A stretch of DNA of 64,000 bases, taken from assembly GCA_902802045.1 (NCBI GenBank), contig CADCKQ010000002.1, positions 248,001 to 312,000 of the forward strand. Reading direction: 5' to 3'. Shown here piece after piece: positions 53,005 to 62,619 of the stretch (position 1 is the stretch's first letter; the number at the start of each line of letters is the position of its first letter). A program made the translations under genes and the position numbers. The stretch comes from Oscillospiraceae bacterium (GTDB lineage Bacteria; Bacillota; Clostridia; Oscillospirales; Oscillospiraceae). The notes under the pieces are model-generated. The model saw nothing but the letters and a program-made list of their open reading frames with translations, had not been told where the DNA came from and did no database searches.

Positions 53005-53673
53005 TTAAAGAATAGATTTAATATAGCTGTATATCTCAGAGTTTTTCTCTTCTACCTCACGCTCTTTGCCGTCTTTCATGAAATCGACCCTGTGCCATTT
53101 GAAAAAATCACATGCCTTTGAGGCTGTTTCGAGGCACTTTTCAAGATAGGCCTTATCAGCTTCGTGAATATCTGCAGAGGTATGTGTATTCTCCTGCCTT
53201 TGCTTCATTCTTCTGAGTGACGTTTCAATATCAACATCAAGGTATATTACGCTGTCCGGAACCGGAAGACCCATTTTTACATATTCAAGATCCGAAAGCC
53301 ACTCGAAGAATCCGTACAGTTCATTTCCGTTGAGCTTGCTTCCCTGATGCACGGCGTTTGACGTCGTATAGCGGTCAGCAAGGACGAGTCCGCCATTTCT
53401 GTAGTATTCTCCCCAGTCATTTACATACGAAGCATACCTGTCCACGGAGAAGAAGATCGAAGCAGTATATGCGTTCACATCTGAAGGACTGCTGCCGAAC
53501 CTGCCTTGAAGGTACATTCTTATCAGTGCGCTGCTTTCCTTGTCATAGCGGGGAAATACTATATGTCTGTATGAAATTCCGTCTGCATCAAGTTTGGAGC
53601 ATATTCTCCTGTACTGGGAGGATTTTCCGCTCCCGTCGATGCCTTCAAAAATTATCAGTTTACCGTCTGCCAA
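53005..53673 (-). CDS. tmk: Thymidylate kinase
   Basis: Converts dTMP to dTDP. P-loop FEGIDGSGKSS near 9-19, the DRY-like LADRYTTSNAVHQGSK, and the lid region with RRMKQRQENTHTSA. 222 residues, at the longer end. Some family members are wider deoxynucleoside monophosphate kinases. It follows a sirtuin gene by 24 bp. Confidence 0.85.
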   Translation of the reverse strand: MADGKLIIFEGIDGSGKSSQYRRICSKLDADGISYRHIVFPRYDKESSALIRMYLQGRFGSSPSDVNAYTASIFFSVDRYASYVNDWGEYYRNGGLVLADRYTTSNAVHQGSKLNGNELYGFFEWLSDLEYVKMGLPVPDSVIYLDVDIETSLRRMKQRQENTHTSADIHEADKAYLEKCLETASKACDFFKWHRVDFMKDGKEREVEEKNSEIYSYIKSIL

Positions 53674-53697
53674 AACTCTGCCCTCTGAATTGAATAA

Positions 53698-54414
53698 TCA
53701 GATCTGTGAGAATACATTCCCCAGATACTCATGTAAAACGAGATTTGCCATACCGTCATACGGAGTTGCGCTGTGGTTTATAAGCACGAGCTTATTGCCG
53801 TTATAATAATTGATCATTCCCGCAGCAGGATATACATTCAGGGATGTCCCGCCGACTATAAGCATATCAGCGCGGCTGATATACCTGAGCGCGTCAGTAA
53901 TATCTTCTTCTTTAAGAGGTTCCTCATAGAAGACGATATCGGGTCTTATAACGCCGCCGCATTCACATCTGGGTACACCGTCCTCAACGTTCATTGCCTG
54001 ATAGTTGAAGATCTTCCCGCATTTGGAACAGTATGCCCTCAAAAGGCTGCCGTGAAGCTCTATAACTCTTTTGCTGCCTGCAGCCTGGTGAAGTCCGTCT
54101 ATATTCTGAGTGACTACTGCCCTCATCTTGCCTTCTTTTTCCAGTTCCGCAAGCCTCAAATGTGTGATATTGGGTTTTACGTCCTTAATCATGAGCTTCG
54201 CCCTGTAAAACCTGTAGTATTCCTCAGGATTAGCTTCAAAGAACGAATGGGAAAGAATTGTTTCGGGGTTATATTTCCATTGCTGGTGATACAATCCGTT
54301 GGTACTTCTGAAATCGGGTATCCCGCTTTCAGTGCTTACTCCTGCGCCTCCGAAAAAGACTATATTGTCGGATTCCTCGACCCATTTTTTTAATTTTGCA
54401 ATTTTTTCATCCAT
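53698..54414 (-). CDS. Sir2-family NAD-dependent protein deacylase (CobB-like)
   Basis: Removes acyl groups from lysine using NAD. Rossmann motif GGAGVSTESGIPDFRS (about 21-36), TQNIDGLHQAAG, catalytic His in IELHGS, a four-Cys zinc site (CSKCGK and CECGG), and GTSLNVYPA. 238 residues. It overlaps the cyclodeaminase-family gene by 8 bp. The local combination with RF3 and folate-type genes gives no clear substrate. Confidence 0.93.
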   Translation of the reverse strand: MDEKIAKLKKWVEESDNIVFFGGAGVSTESGIPDFRSTNGLYHQQWKYNPETILSHSFFEANPEEYYRFYRAKLMIKDVKPNITHLRLAELEKEGKMRAVVTQNIDGLHQAAGSKRVIELHGSLLRAYCSKCGKIFNYQAMNVEDGVPRCECGGVIRPDIVFYEEPLKEEDITDALRYISRADMLIVGGTSLNVYPAAGMINYYNGNKLVLINHSATPYDGMANLVLHEYLGNVFSQI

Positions 54415-55027
54415 TATTCTTCACCTTTTCAAGTACAGCATCATACTTTTCTTCGAGCTGTTTATATGTCAGTTCATACTCCCTGCGTATAACAAAGCTG
54501 AAAGTCTCATCTGTGCTTAAGCCCGCGAGATAGTCGAACCATACGCCGCATATTCTCGCTGCAGACATTGCTGCTTCTGCGGAAGCCTTCAAAGCAACTG
54601 CTACGGACGATGATACCTTTTCCGACATTTCTTTAAGGAAATCCATTAAAACGACCATCATCCCGATGATCTCTTCTGTTATCTCTGAAGCCGGATGAAG
54701 GCAGGCATCGAGTTCTTCCTGAGGTCTGTTTTCTTTTAGTGCTTTGTTCATCGGCGCCCTGCATCTGATGTCCTGGTCCATGAGCGCGCTCATATATGTC
54801 CTGAGCTTATCGGTATTTCTGACAATATAAATCAACCGCTCATTCTCAGGCTCAGAAGCCTGAAGAGCATTAGCAGCCTTTAAAGCCATTGCGCAAGCCA
54901 AAGCTGCAGATGCTGCAGCAACTGTACCCGCTTCAGCTTTAGAAGAGGTTTCAGACAGCTTGGAAGTAAGCTCATCCATATTAAAATTTTTATATCTCTC
55001 TGCCTTTAGAATGATCTTTTCTGCCAT
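54407..55027 (-). CDS. Cyclodeaminase/cyclohydrolase family protein (FTCD C-domain/FchA)
   Basis: A 206-residue all-helical protein of the formiminotransferase-cyclodeaminase family, whose stand-alone members make or hydrolyse 5,10-methenyl-THF. Recognisable parts are SSKAEAGTVAAASAALACAMAL near 28-49 and ARICGVWFDYLAGLSTDETF near 160-179. The substrate is probably a folate; this could be a methenyl-THF cyclohydrolase but FolD-type activity cannot be excluded. It lies 16 bp after prfC. Confidence 0.8.
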   Translation of the reverse strand: MAEKIILKAERYKNFNMDELTSKLSETSSKAEAGTVAAASAALACAMALKAANALQASEPENERLIYIVRNTDKLRTYMSALMDQDIRCRAPMNKALKENRPQEELDACLHPASEITEEIIGMMVVLMDFLKEMSEKVSSSVAVALKASAEAAMSAARICGVWFDYLAGLSTDETFSFVIRREYELTYKQLEEKYDAVLEKVKNNG

Positions 55028-55043
55028 ACTCTTTATTTTCCTC

Positions 55044-56633
55044 TCAGTTTCTGTTGAATTCTCTTAAGCTCAGACCTTCATTTTTGTTCAATGCCCAGTT
55101 AATACACCATTCGGATGTAAACAGAAGCAGGTTATTGCCCTTGAAATCCTGTACCCATCTTGTATCGCTGGTGAGGTTCAAAGAACGGATATCCAAATTC
55201 TCGTTATCTACCCATCTGATATACTCAAAAGGCAGCTCTCTTCTTCTTATATCAACTCCGTATTCAGTTTTCAGTCTGTATTCAAGTACTTCGAACTGGA
55301 GAACGCCGACGACCCCGACTATCACTTCTTCTATTCCGGTATGCGGCTCATGGAAGATCTGGATAGCGCCTTCCTGGGCGATCTGCATTATCCCCTTCTC
55401 AAACTGCTTGTGTTTCATCGTATCTGTTCTCTCAACAGACGCGAAATGTTCCGGAGCAAATGTCGGGATCCCTTCAAACCGGACAGTCTTTCCCTTTTCA
55501 CAGACAGTATCTCCGATAGAAAAGATCCCGGGATCGAATACACCGATAATATCGCCGGCATATGCTTCATCAATAACAGATCTCTCCTGAGCCATCAGCT
55601 GCTGAGGCTGTGCAAGACGGAGCACCTTATTGCCCTGAACGTGGAAATACTCCTTATCACGCTCAAACTTTCCCGAACAGATCCTCATGAAGGCTATCCT
55701 GTCTCTGTGCGCCTTGTTCATGTTAGCCTGGATCTTGAAGATGAAAGCCGAAAAATAATTGTCAAACGGGTCTACAAACTCGCTCTCTGCAAGTCTCGGC
55801 AGAGGAGGCATCGTCATGGAGAGGAAATTCTTCAAAAACGGTTCTATTCCGAAGTTGTTGAGCGCAGAACCGAAAAAGACGGGGCTCAGTTCTCCTTTTC
55901 TGACCTTGTCTATATCAAACTCATAACCTGCGCCGTCAAGAAGCTCAATGTCGTCTGCCAGGGTAGTCCTGAGGTTTTTCCCGATAAGAGCATCAAGGGT
56001 TTCCGTATCATCCAGTGAGCATTTAACTGATGAGATCTTGTTCTGTCCTCTGTGAAATTCTGTAAAAGCAAGAATCTCCTTTTCTGTTCTGTCGTAAACT
56101 CCCTTGAATTCAATGCCGCAGCCGATAGGCCAGTTGACAGGGAATGTACCTATCCCGAATTCATTTTCCAGTTCTTCCATAAGCTCATAGGGGCTTCTCG
56201 CTTCTCTATCGAGCTTGTTGATAAATGTGAATATCGGAATATGCCTCATTGAGCAGATCTTAAACAGCTTCCTGGTCTGAGGCTCAATTCCTTTTGCTGC
56301 ATCAATGACCATAACGGCGCTGTCTGCAGCCATGAGCGTACGGTATGTATCTTCCGAGAAATCCTGGTGGCCGGGTGTGTCGAGAATGTTTATGCAATAA
56401 CCGTCGTACTCGAACTGCATTACTGAAGAAGTGATGGAAATGCCTCTCTGCTTTTCAAGTTCCATCCAGTCGGATACGGCATGCCTCGCGGTGGCTTTGC
56501 CCTTAACGGAACCTGCCAGCTGAATAGCCCCGCCATAGAGAAGAAGCTTTTCGGTCAATGTTGTTTTGCCTGCGTCCGGGTGTGATATTATCGCAAATGT
56601 CCTGCGTCTGTTTATTTCAGATCTGATATCCAA
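55044..56633 (-). CDS. prfC: Peptide chain release factor 3
   Basis: GTPase that recycles RF1/RF2. It starts DIRSEINRRRTFAIISHPDAGKTT, with the P-loop HPDAGKTT, effector RGISITSSV, DTPGHQDFSE and NKLD. C-terminal RF3 domains follow. No ATG sits at the family start: I propose TTG 56633, with AAGGA about 10 nt upstream, giving 529 residues, the usual RF3 length. An ATG at 56711 would add 26 unlike residues and fall before the predicted promoter, so it is unlikely. Confidence 0.93.
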   Translation of the reverse strand: MDIRSEINRRRTFAIISHPDAGKTTLTEKLLLYGGAIQLAGSVKGKATARHAVSDWMELEKQRGISITSSVMQFEYDGYCINILDTPGHQDFSEDTYRTLMAADSAVMVIDAAKGIEPQTRKLFKICSMRHIPIFTFINKLDREARSPYELMEELENEFGIGTFPVNWPIGCGIEFKGVYDRTEKEILAFTEFHRGQNKISSVKCSLDDTETLDALIGKNLRTTLADDIELLDGAGYEFDIDKVRKGELSPVFFGSALNNFGIEPFLKNFLSMTMPPLPRLAESEFVDPFDNYFSAFIFKIQANMNKAHRDRIAFMRICSGKFERDKEYFHVQGNKVLRLAQPQQLMAQERSVIDEAYAGDIIGVFDPGIFSIGDTVCEKGKTVRFEGIPTFAPEHFASVERTDTMKHKQFEKGIMQIAQEGAIQIFHEPHTGIEEVIVGVVGVLQFEVLEYRLKTEYGVDIRRRELPFEYIRWVDNENLDIRSLNLTSDTRWVQDFKGNNLLLFTSEWCINWALNKNEGLSLREFNRN

Positions 56634-56667
56634 ATCATTTAAATCCTTTTTTAAATTAAAACAATGT

Positions 56668-56696
56668 ATTATATCACTACATATTGTTAAAAGCAA
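56668..56696 (-). promoter_or_regulatory. prfC promoter
   Basis: TTGCTT (56696-56691), 17-bp spacer, TATAAT (56673-56668) preceded by TG. The -35 lies inside the stem of the upstream terminator. It may serve the whole minus-strand run to asnA. Confidence 0.75.
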
Positions 56697-56719
56697 TTGC
56701 GAGTACCGCAATTGCTTTT
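56689..56719 (-). terminator. Terminator after the Ala-rich helical protein gene
   Basis: A 12-bp perfect stem AAAAGCAATTGC / GCAATTGCTTTT over a 7-nt loop, with T residues on the minus strand. It overlaps the prfC -35. Confidence 0.85.
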
Positions 56720-56778
56720 AATTTCATGCATTTTTTCAGTATCGGGTTTTATGATTTTCCTTAATGATCCGCGGCAGT

Positions 56779-57207
56779 TTACTTGTCTTCGGAATTGAAT
56801 GCCTGTCTGAATGTCTCGACGAATGCCTTACCCGCTTCGCCTGCTGCAGCAGCTGCTTTTCCGGCCTTTTCACTTGCTGCCTTTGCAGCTTCTGACAGAT
56901 TCTTTGAAAACTCCTGAAGTGCGTCAAGCGCCTTTTCAGCCATTCCCTGATCTGCATCGGACGCCGCCTTGTCAAATTCAGCCTTCATATCTTCAACTTT
57001 AACGGCTGCGTCGACTGCCGCATCCTGAACCTTGTTTACGCTCCTGCGTATCGCATTTTCAAAATCCTGTGCACTGATCTCTGCAAGGATCTTTGCCTCT
57101 TCGATCTTGTCATCTGCATTGTCGATAGCGTCTTCAGCCTTGTCTTTCAATGCTTCTGCCTTATCGAAAAGGTCATCTATCATGTTGTGAAGTTCTTCTC
57201 TGGTCAT
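56779..57207 (-). CDS. Ala/Lys/Glu-rich helical protein of unknown function
   Basis: A 142-residue predicted all-helical, coiled-coil-like protein with no signal peptide or membrane segment. Composition is dominated by Ala, Lys, Glu and Asp; heptads run through most of it (EDAIDNADDKIEEAKILAEI, then EKALDALQEF and AASEKAGKAAAAAGEAGKA). AGGAGACAGG precedes ATG 57207. It stands alone with its own terminator. It resembles stress-type or apolipoprotein-like helical proteins in general character only; I do not recognise the family. Confidence 0.7.
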   Translation of the reverse strand: MTREELHNMIDDLFDKAEALKDKAEDAIDNADDKIEEAKILAEISAQDFENAIRRSVNKVQDAAVDAAVKVEDMKAEFDKAASDADQGMAEKALDALQEFSKNLSEAAKAASEKAGKAAAAAGEAGKAFVETFRQAFNSEDK

Positions 57208-57326
57208 CTTTCCTGTCTCCTTTAAAATTATTGATTGAAAAGATATTAGCCTTTAATTGTAGTAAATTAATTAAATTCAGATGAATAAAATGTGAATTTG
57301 TAATCTTTATCTGCCTTCCTTTGATT

Positions 57327-59732
57327 TCAGAGCTTTTCCATAAAATTCACAGCCGCTTTAAGCATGAGTTTCTTGACAGTTCCGCCAAAATCAATCTCTA
57401 TCAGATAATCCCCTCCCATAGGCGTCATTTTGGAGATCACGCCTTCTCCGAAGGCTCTGTGCTTCACCCGGTCGCCGGTTTTGAAATCGGAAACAGGTTT
57501 TGACGCCTGAGGTTTCTGAAGCGTAATTCTGTATGTTGATTTTACGGGTCCGGTCTTAATAATCGGCCTTTTGGAATCCGGCTCGCCATAATCAGGCTCA
57601 TAAGAATAATTTCTGTCCCATGCTTTATCTGAATAACTGTATCCCCTTGTTACATTTCTCCTGACTATATGCTCCTCAGGTATCTCATCCACGAAACGTG
57701 AGATCTTGTTGTTTGTGGTTCTTCCAAAGAGCATGCGCTGTTTGGCTGCTGTTATATAGAGCTTTTTCTTCGCCCTGGTGATCGCGACATAGCAGAGTCT
57801 GCGTTCCTCTTCCATTTCATCGGGGTCTCCGATGGATCTTATACTCGGGAAAATAGATTCCTCCGCTCCGACAATGAATACTGTGGGAAACTCGAGTCCT
57901 TTGGCAGAATGCATTGTCATCATGACGACACAGTCGTTGTCCTCATTATAGCTGTCCAGGTCTGTATACAGGGCAACATCCGCCAGAAAACCGGGCAGGG
58001 AAGGTTCTTCAGCTTCCGCCATATAATTGATGATGTTCGATTTGAGTTCCTTTATGTTTTCTACTCTCGATTCGTCCTCGGGAGAACCGGACTGCTCATA
58101 CATCTTCAGATAGCCGGTCTTTTCAAGCAGAGTATCCAGAAATTCGTCAAGTCCTTGGGTCTTTACGGAATCCCGGAGGCCCTCTATCATAGCCGTGAAT
58201 TCTCTCATTCTGTATGAGGCTCTTGAAAGCTCGGGATATTTGTCTGCATTTTTCAAAACTTCGAACAGGGTCAGTCCCTCGTCCGAGGCCGCCTGCAGTG
58301 CCTTGTCAAGGCTCGATCTGCCTATTCCCCGCGCGGGAACATTGATTATTCTCTGAAGCCTGAGGTCATCGCTTGGAGAAGCCACAACGCAGAGGTAAGA
58401 GATAACATCTTTTATCTCAGCTCTTTCAAAGAATTTGGTCCCGCCGAACACCCTGTATGGGATCCCGTTTCTTTTTAAGGCATATTCAAGAGCGTTCGAC
58501 TGGGCATTCATCCTGTACAGGATCGCATGATCTTTAAAAGAAGCCCCGCTGTCCATATCCGAGATGATCGTCGAAGCAACAAATCTGGCTTCATCATTTT
58601 CATTATCCGCGCTGTAAAGCTCTACCGGATCTCCCGGGTCTTTATTGGTCCAGAGTTCCTTCCCCTTCCGGCCGATATTGTTTCTGATAACATTATTCGC
58701 CGCGTCAAGTATATGGGATGTGGATCTGTAGTTCTGCTCGAGCCTTATCGTCCTGCAAGTCTCATAGTTGTCTTCAAAAGTCAGAATATTTTCGATATCA
58801 GCTCCCCTGAATTTGTAAATACTCTGGTCGTCATCTCCGACCACGCAGAGATTGTTGAATTTCCCGGAAATAAGGCGCGCGAAATTATACTGGAGCCTGT
58901 TCGTATCCTGATACTCGTCGATGAGGACATATTCAAACCTGTTCTGCCAGTATTCCAGAACATCCGGATTATCTTCAAAGAGCTTTACCGTAAAGAGCAG
59001 AAGATCGTCAAAATCCATGGCATTGGATCTGAAAAGTTCCTCACTGTAACGGGTATATATCTCCCCAATGCGGATCTTCCTTATGTCACGGATCATACTT
59101 GCTCTCTCGCTGTAAGCTTTTGCTGTGATCTTGCTGTCCTTTGCCCTGGAGATTTCACTGAGAACGGATTTCGGAGGGAATGTCTTGTCATCGAGATTCA
59201 GCTGCTTGAGGATCTGCTTTATAAGCGAGACGGAATCGTTTGTGTCGTATATGGTAAAACTGCTTTCAAAGCCGAGCCTTTCCGCATCCCGTCTCAGGAT
59301 CCTTACGCAGGCGCTGTGGAAAGTACAGGCCCAGATATCGTTTGCCTTATCTCCCAGGCTTGACGCAAGACGGTTTTTGAGTTCGTCCGCGGCTTTGTTG
59401 GTAAATGTTATCGCAAGTATTCTCCAGGGAGCAACGGGCAGATATGCAGCACACTTCTGCGCCACTTCCCCGCCTTTATTCATGGTTATAATGTCATCCT
59501 CGGAGGCATCTTCGGGCATGAGCTCAGTATCCGACGATTTACCGTACTTGAGCAGATTTGCGATCCTGTTGATAAGAACAGTCGTTTTACCGCTTCCGGC
59601 GCCTGCAAGAATAAGCAGCGGGCCCTCTGTTGCCATAACGGCCTCTCGCTGCTTTTCATTGAGGAAAGCGAAGTCTTCCGAGATCACTTTCCTCCTTGCT
59701 TCTATATACTTTTCCTTAAAAAGATCAGACAT
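57327..59732 (-). CDS. pcrA: ATP-dependent DNA helicase PcrA/UvrD
   Basis: Superfamily 1A helicase for repair and rolling-circle replication. Walker A is GAGSGKTT (44-51), Walker B VLIDEYQDTNRLQY, motif III GDDDQSIYKFRGA, motif IV LEQNYRST, motif V MTMHSAKGLEF and motif VI YVAITRAKKKL. The C-terminal Tudor-like end (TGDRVKHRAFGEGVI) is typical of PcrA. 801 residues, slightly long. Its start overlaps valS by 8 bp, so it is in the T-box-controlled valS unit. Confidence 0.95.
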   Translation of the reverse strand: MSDLFKEKYIEARRKVISEDFAFLNEKQREAVMATEGPLLILAGAGSGKTTVLINRIANLLKYGKSSDTELMPEDASEDDIITMNKGGEVAQKCAAYLPVAPWRILAITFTNKAADELKNRLASSLGDKANDIWACTFHSACVRILRRDAERLGFESSFTIYDTNDSVSLIKQILKQLNLDDKTFPPKSVLSEISRAKDSKITAKAYSERASMIRDIRKIRIGEIYTRYSEELFRSNAMDFDDLLLFTVKLFEDNPDVLEYWQNRFEYVLIDEYQDTNRLQYNFARLISGKFNNLCVVGDDDQSIYKFRGADIENILTFEDNYETCRTIRLEQNYRSTSHILDAANNVIRNNIGRKGKELWTNKDPGDPVELYSADNENDEARFVASTIISDMDSGASFKDHAILYRMNAQSNALEYALKRNGIPYRVFGGTKFFERAEIKDVISYLCVVASPSDDLRLQRIINVPARGIGRSSLDKALQAASDEGLTLFEVLKNADKYPELSRASYRMREFTAMIEGLRDSVKTQGLDEFLDTLLEKTGYLKMYEQSGSPEDESRVENIKELKSNIINYMAEAEEPSLPGFLADVALYTDLDSYNEDNDCVVMMTMHSAKGLEFPTVFIVGAEESIFPSIRSIGDPDEMEEERRLCYVAITRAKKKLYITAAKQRMLFGRTTNNKISRFVDEIPEEHIVRRNVTRGYSYSDKAWDRNYSYEPDYGEPDSKRPIIKTGPVKSTYRITLQKPQASKPVSDFKTGDRVKHRAFGEGVISKMTPMGGDYLIEIDFGGTVKKLMLKAAVNFMEKL

Positions 59733-62355
59733 TCAGATTCTCTATGCTTGCTTTGAGGTTTACGATCAGAGCCTCAAGTTTCGCTTTCTTTTCGCGCTCG
59801 ATATTTACGACAGCCTCAGGAGCTCTCGTTACAAAGTTTTCATTCGCGAGCTTTCCGTTCTGGGCATCCAGCTGCTTTTCGGCATTTGCAAGCTCTTTAT
59901 TCAGCCGTGCGAGTTCCTTTTCGACATCGACAAGCTCGGTGAGAGGCATGTACAGCTTCGCATTGTCCGTGATGACCGAGACCATCTTGTCGCTGTTTTC
60001 CGGAACCTCCCCGGAAACTTCAACAGCAAGCGCATAAGCAAGCTTCGCCATGTAGACCTTGCCGGCTTCAAAGGCATCTTTGCTGTCTGTTGCCACATAC
60101 AGATGTGTCTTTCTCGACGGAGCGACATTCATCTCAGATCTTCTTGCTCTGACCGCTTTGATAGCCGACATCACCATCTCAAAGTTCTCCTCATCTTCAG
60201 GGAAGCTCAACTCTTCCCTGTACTCGGGGTACTTCGCTATGATGCAGGCCTCTTCATTGTGCGGTATAGCCTGCCAGATCTCCTCGGTTATAAACGGCAT
60301 AAACGGGTGCAGGAGCTTCAGGATCTCGCTCAAAACGTAGAGCAGGACCTTCTGAGCGGTCAATTTCGATTTTTCGTCATCGCCGTTGAGACGCGGTTTG
60401 GTCAGTTCAATGTACCAGTCGCAGTATGTATCCCAGATGAAATCATAGATCTTTCCTGCTGCAACGCCGAGCTCGAAAGCATCCATATTATCGCATACTT
60501 CTCTGGCCAGGCTGTTGAGTTTTGAAAGGATCCACTTGTCCTCGGTCTGAAGATCTTCTGCATCCGGCAACTCGTTTTTGTCTATAGTGAGGTTCATCAT
60601 GACGAAACGGCTGGCATTCCAGATCTTGTTGCAGAAATTCCTCATCGCTTCGCATTTTTCCACATAGAATCTCATATCATTTCCGGGTGAATTGCCGGTG
60701 ATGAGATTGAACCTTAAAGCATCTGCTCCGAATTTGTCGATCATCTCGAGCGGATCTATACCGTTTCCTAGCGATTTGGACATTTTTCTGCCCTGACTGT
60801 CTCTGACAAGTCCGTGAATGAATACAGTCTTAAACGGTTCTTCCTTCACCTGCTCCATCGCGGAGAATATCATCCTGGCGACCCAGAAAAATATGATATC
60901 GTAGCCGGTTACCATGACAGATGTGGGATACCAGTAGTCGAGAACATCAGTCTTCTCAGGCCAGCCCATTGTTGAAAACGGCCAGAGTGCGGACGAGAAC
61001 CAGGTATCCAGAACGTCCTCTTCCCTGCGTATATTCTTGCTGTGGCAATGGCAGCACTCTGTCGGGTCTTCTCTTGAGACTGTTATCTCACCGCAATCAT
61101 CACAGTACCAGGCGGGGATCTGGTGGCCCCACCAGAGCTGGCGCGAGATACACCAGTCATGGACGTTCTCCATCCAGTTGATATATGTCTTGGTAAATCT
61201 CTCCGGAACGAATTTAATTCTGCCGTCTTTGACAACGTTTATAGCTTCCCCGGCAAGAGGCGCCATCTTAACGAACCACTGCGGAGATGTAAGAGGCTCT
61301 ACCACGTTCCCGCATCTGTAGCAGCAGCCGACATTGTGCGTGTAGTCCTCTACCTTTACAAGATAACCCTGCTCGGCGAGATCTTTTACGATAGCCTCTC
61401 TGCATTCGTATCTGTCCATTCCGTCATACTTGCCGCCGTTTATGATCCTGGCGTCCTCGTCTATCACCTGGATCTGTTCGAGATCGTGACGGAGTCCGAC
61501 CTCATAGTCGTTGGGATCATGGCACGGGGTCATCTTGACAGCGCCTGTCCCGAAGCCAAGCTCGACATAGTCATCTGCGACGATCGGAAGCTTTCTTCCT
61601 ACCAGAGGCAGGATCGCGTTTTTGCCGACAAGATGTTTATATCTCTCATCATCCGGGTGTACGGCAACACCTGTATCTCCGAGCATCGTCTCGGGACGTG
61701 TTGTCGCTATGATAAACTCTTCTTCACTGTTCTCGATCGGATATCTGATATACCAGAAATGTCCGGGCATATCCTTGTATTCGACTTCGGCATCAGAAAG
61801 AGCGGTTCTGCAGTGCGGGCACCAGTTTATTATTCTCTTGCCCTTATAGATAAGGCCCTTCTCATAAAGCTCACAGAAGGTCTCCCGAACGGCTTTTGCA
61901 CAGACATCGTCAAGCGTAAAACGGTTTTTGCTCCAATCGCAGGAAGAACCAAGCGACTTCTGCTGTTCGACGATCCTTCCGCCGTACAGTTCTTTCCACT
62001 TCCAGACTCTCTCCAGAAACTTTTCACGACCCAGATCATATCTGGAAAGCCCTTCATTGACTCTGAGGTATTCCTCTACTTTCACCTGGGTCGAGATCCC
62101 GGCATGATCTGAACCCGGGAGCCAGAGAGCGGAATATCCCTGCATTCTCTTGTATCTTGTCAGGATGTCCTGAAGAGTGCAGTCGAGCGCATGCCCCATA
62201 TGAAGCTGCCCTGTAACGTTGGGAGGGGGCATAACTATGGAGAAAGGCTTTTTGTCCTTGTCTATCTCTGCCTTGAAATAGTCGTTCTTCATCCAGAAAT
62301 CGTAAATGGGCTTTTCCACCGATTTCGGATCATACACCTTCGGAAGTTCTTTCAT
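59725..62355 (-). CDS. valS: Valyl-tRNA synthetase
   Basis: Class I synthetase charging tRNA-Val. HIGH appears as HMGH (52-55) in PPNVTGQLHMGH, KMSKS in GRKMSKSLGNGIDP. Editing domain has TTRPETMLGDTGVAVHP. The C-terminal coiled coil (ELVDVEKELARLNKELANAE) is typical. 876 residues. ATG 62355 has AGGAG 9 nt upstream, inside the T-box leader end. Controlled by the T-box. Confidence 0.97.
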   Translation of the reverse strand: MKELPKVYDPKSVEKPIYDFWMKNDYFKAEIDKDKKPFSIVMPPPNVTGQLHMGHALDCTLQDILTRYKRMQGYSALWLPGSDHAGISTQVKVEEYLRVNEGLSRYDLGREKFLERVWKWKELYGGRIVEQQKSLGSSCDWSKNRFTLDDVCAKAVRETFCELYEKGLIYKGKRIINWCPHCRTALSDAEVEYKDMPGHFWYIRYPIENSEEEFIIATTRPETMLGDTGVAVHPDDERYKHLVGKNAILPLVGRKLPIVADDYVELGFGTGAVKMTPCHDPNDYEVGLRHDLEQIQVIDEDARIINGGKYDGMDRYECREAIVKDLAEQGYLVKVEDYTHNVGCCYRCGNVVEPLTSPQWFVKMAPLAGEAINVVKDGRIKFVPERFTKTYINWMENVHDWCISRQLWWGHQIPAWYCDDCGEITVSREDPTECCHCHSKNIRREEDVLDTWFSSALWPFSTMGWPEKTDVLDYWYPTSVMVTGYDIIFFWVARMIFSAMEQVKEEPFKTVFIHGLVRDSQGRKMSKSLGNGIDPLEMIDKFGADALRFNLITGNSPGNDMRFYVEKCEAMRNFCNKIWNASRFVMMNLTIDKNELPDAEDLQTEDKWILSKLNSLAREVCDNMDAFELGVAAGKIYDFIWDTYCDWYIELTKPRLNGDDEKSKLTAQKVLLYVLSEILKLLHPFMPFITEEIWQAIPHNEEACIIAKYPEYREELSFPEDEENFEMVMSAIKAVRARRSEMNVAPSRKTHLYVATDSKDAFEAGKVYMAKLAYALAVEVSGEVPENSDKMVSVITDNAKLYMPLTELVDVEKELARLNKELANAEKQLDAQNGKLANENFVTRAPEAVVNIEREKKAKLEALIVNLKASIENLNV

Positions 62356-62613
62356 GATCGCACACTCCTAAAACAAAACACCCTGAGAGAAAAACTCTCA
62401 GGGCGATAAAATACCGCGGTACCACCTGAATTCCGCTTTATTTGCGGCACTCTCGGCTCTGTAACGGGAGCTCCCGGCAAGACCTAATAAGAAAAGTCCT
62501 TTCAGCCTTGCTGCTCCGGGCCGACCTTCAGCGCCGCCTCATGAAAGCTCGCACCGTCCGCTTTCTCTCTGGGAATCCGCTTTGCGCTTACTCCTGCCCA
62601 TCTTCGCAATATG
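62356..62613 (-). ncRNA. T-box leader of valS
   Basis: An about 258-nt leader binds uncharged tRNA-Val and prevents termination. On the minus strand: Stem I with AGTA-type specifier-loop signal and a likely GTC valine codon (62525-62523) in GAAGGTCGG; the T-box sequence AGGTGGTACCGCGG (62427-62414), whose TGG pairs with the tRNA acceptor end; then a terminator hairpin CCCTGAGAG / CTCTCAGGG (62403-62381) followed by T-rich GTTTTGTTTT. The antiterminator would pair T-box with the terminator 5' arm. The specifier assignment agrees with the gene. Confidence 0.93.
62370..62403 (-). terminator. T-box terminator hairpin
   Basis: 9-bp perfect stem with a T-rich loop, then a T run (62380-62370), just before the valS ribosome site. 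Confidence 0.9.
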
Positions 62614-62619
62614 AGTGGA

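Noticed and set aside
59125..60525. A 466-codon plus-strand frame across pcrA and valS
   Set aside because: Spans the junction of two certain minus-strand genes; low-complexity Ser/Leu/Arg translation.
61123..62112. A 329-codon open frame opposite valS
   Set aside because: Shadow of the GC-rich third-position pattern of valS; no motif and no start signal.
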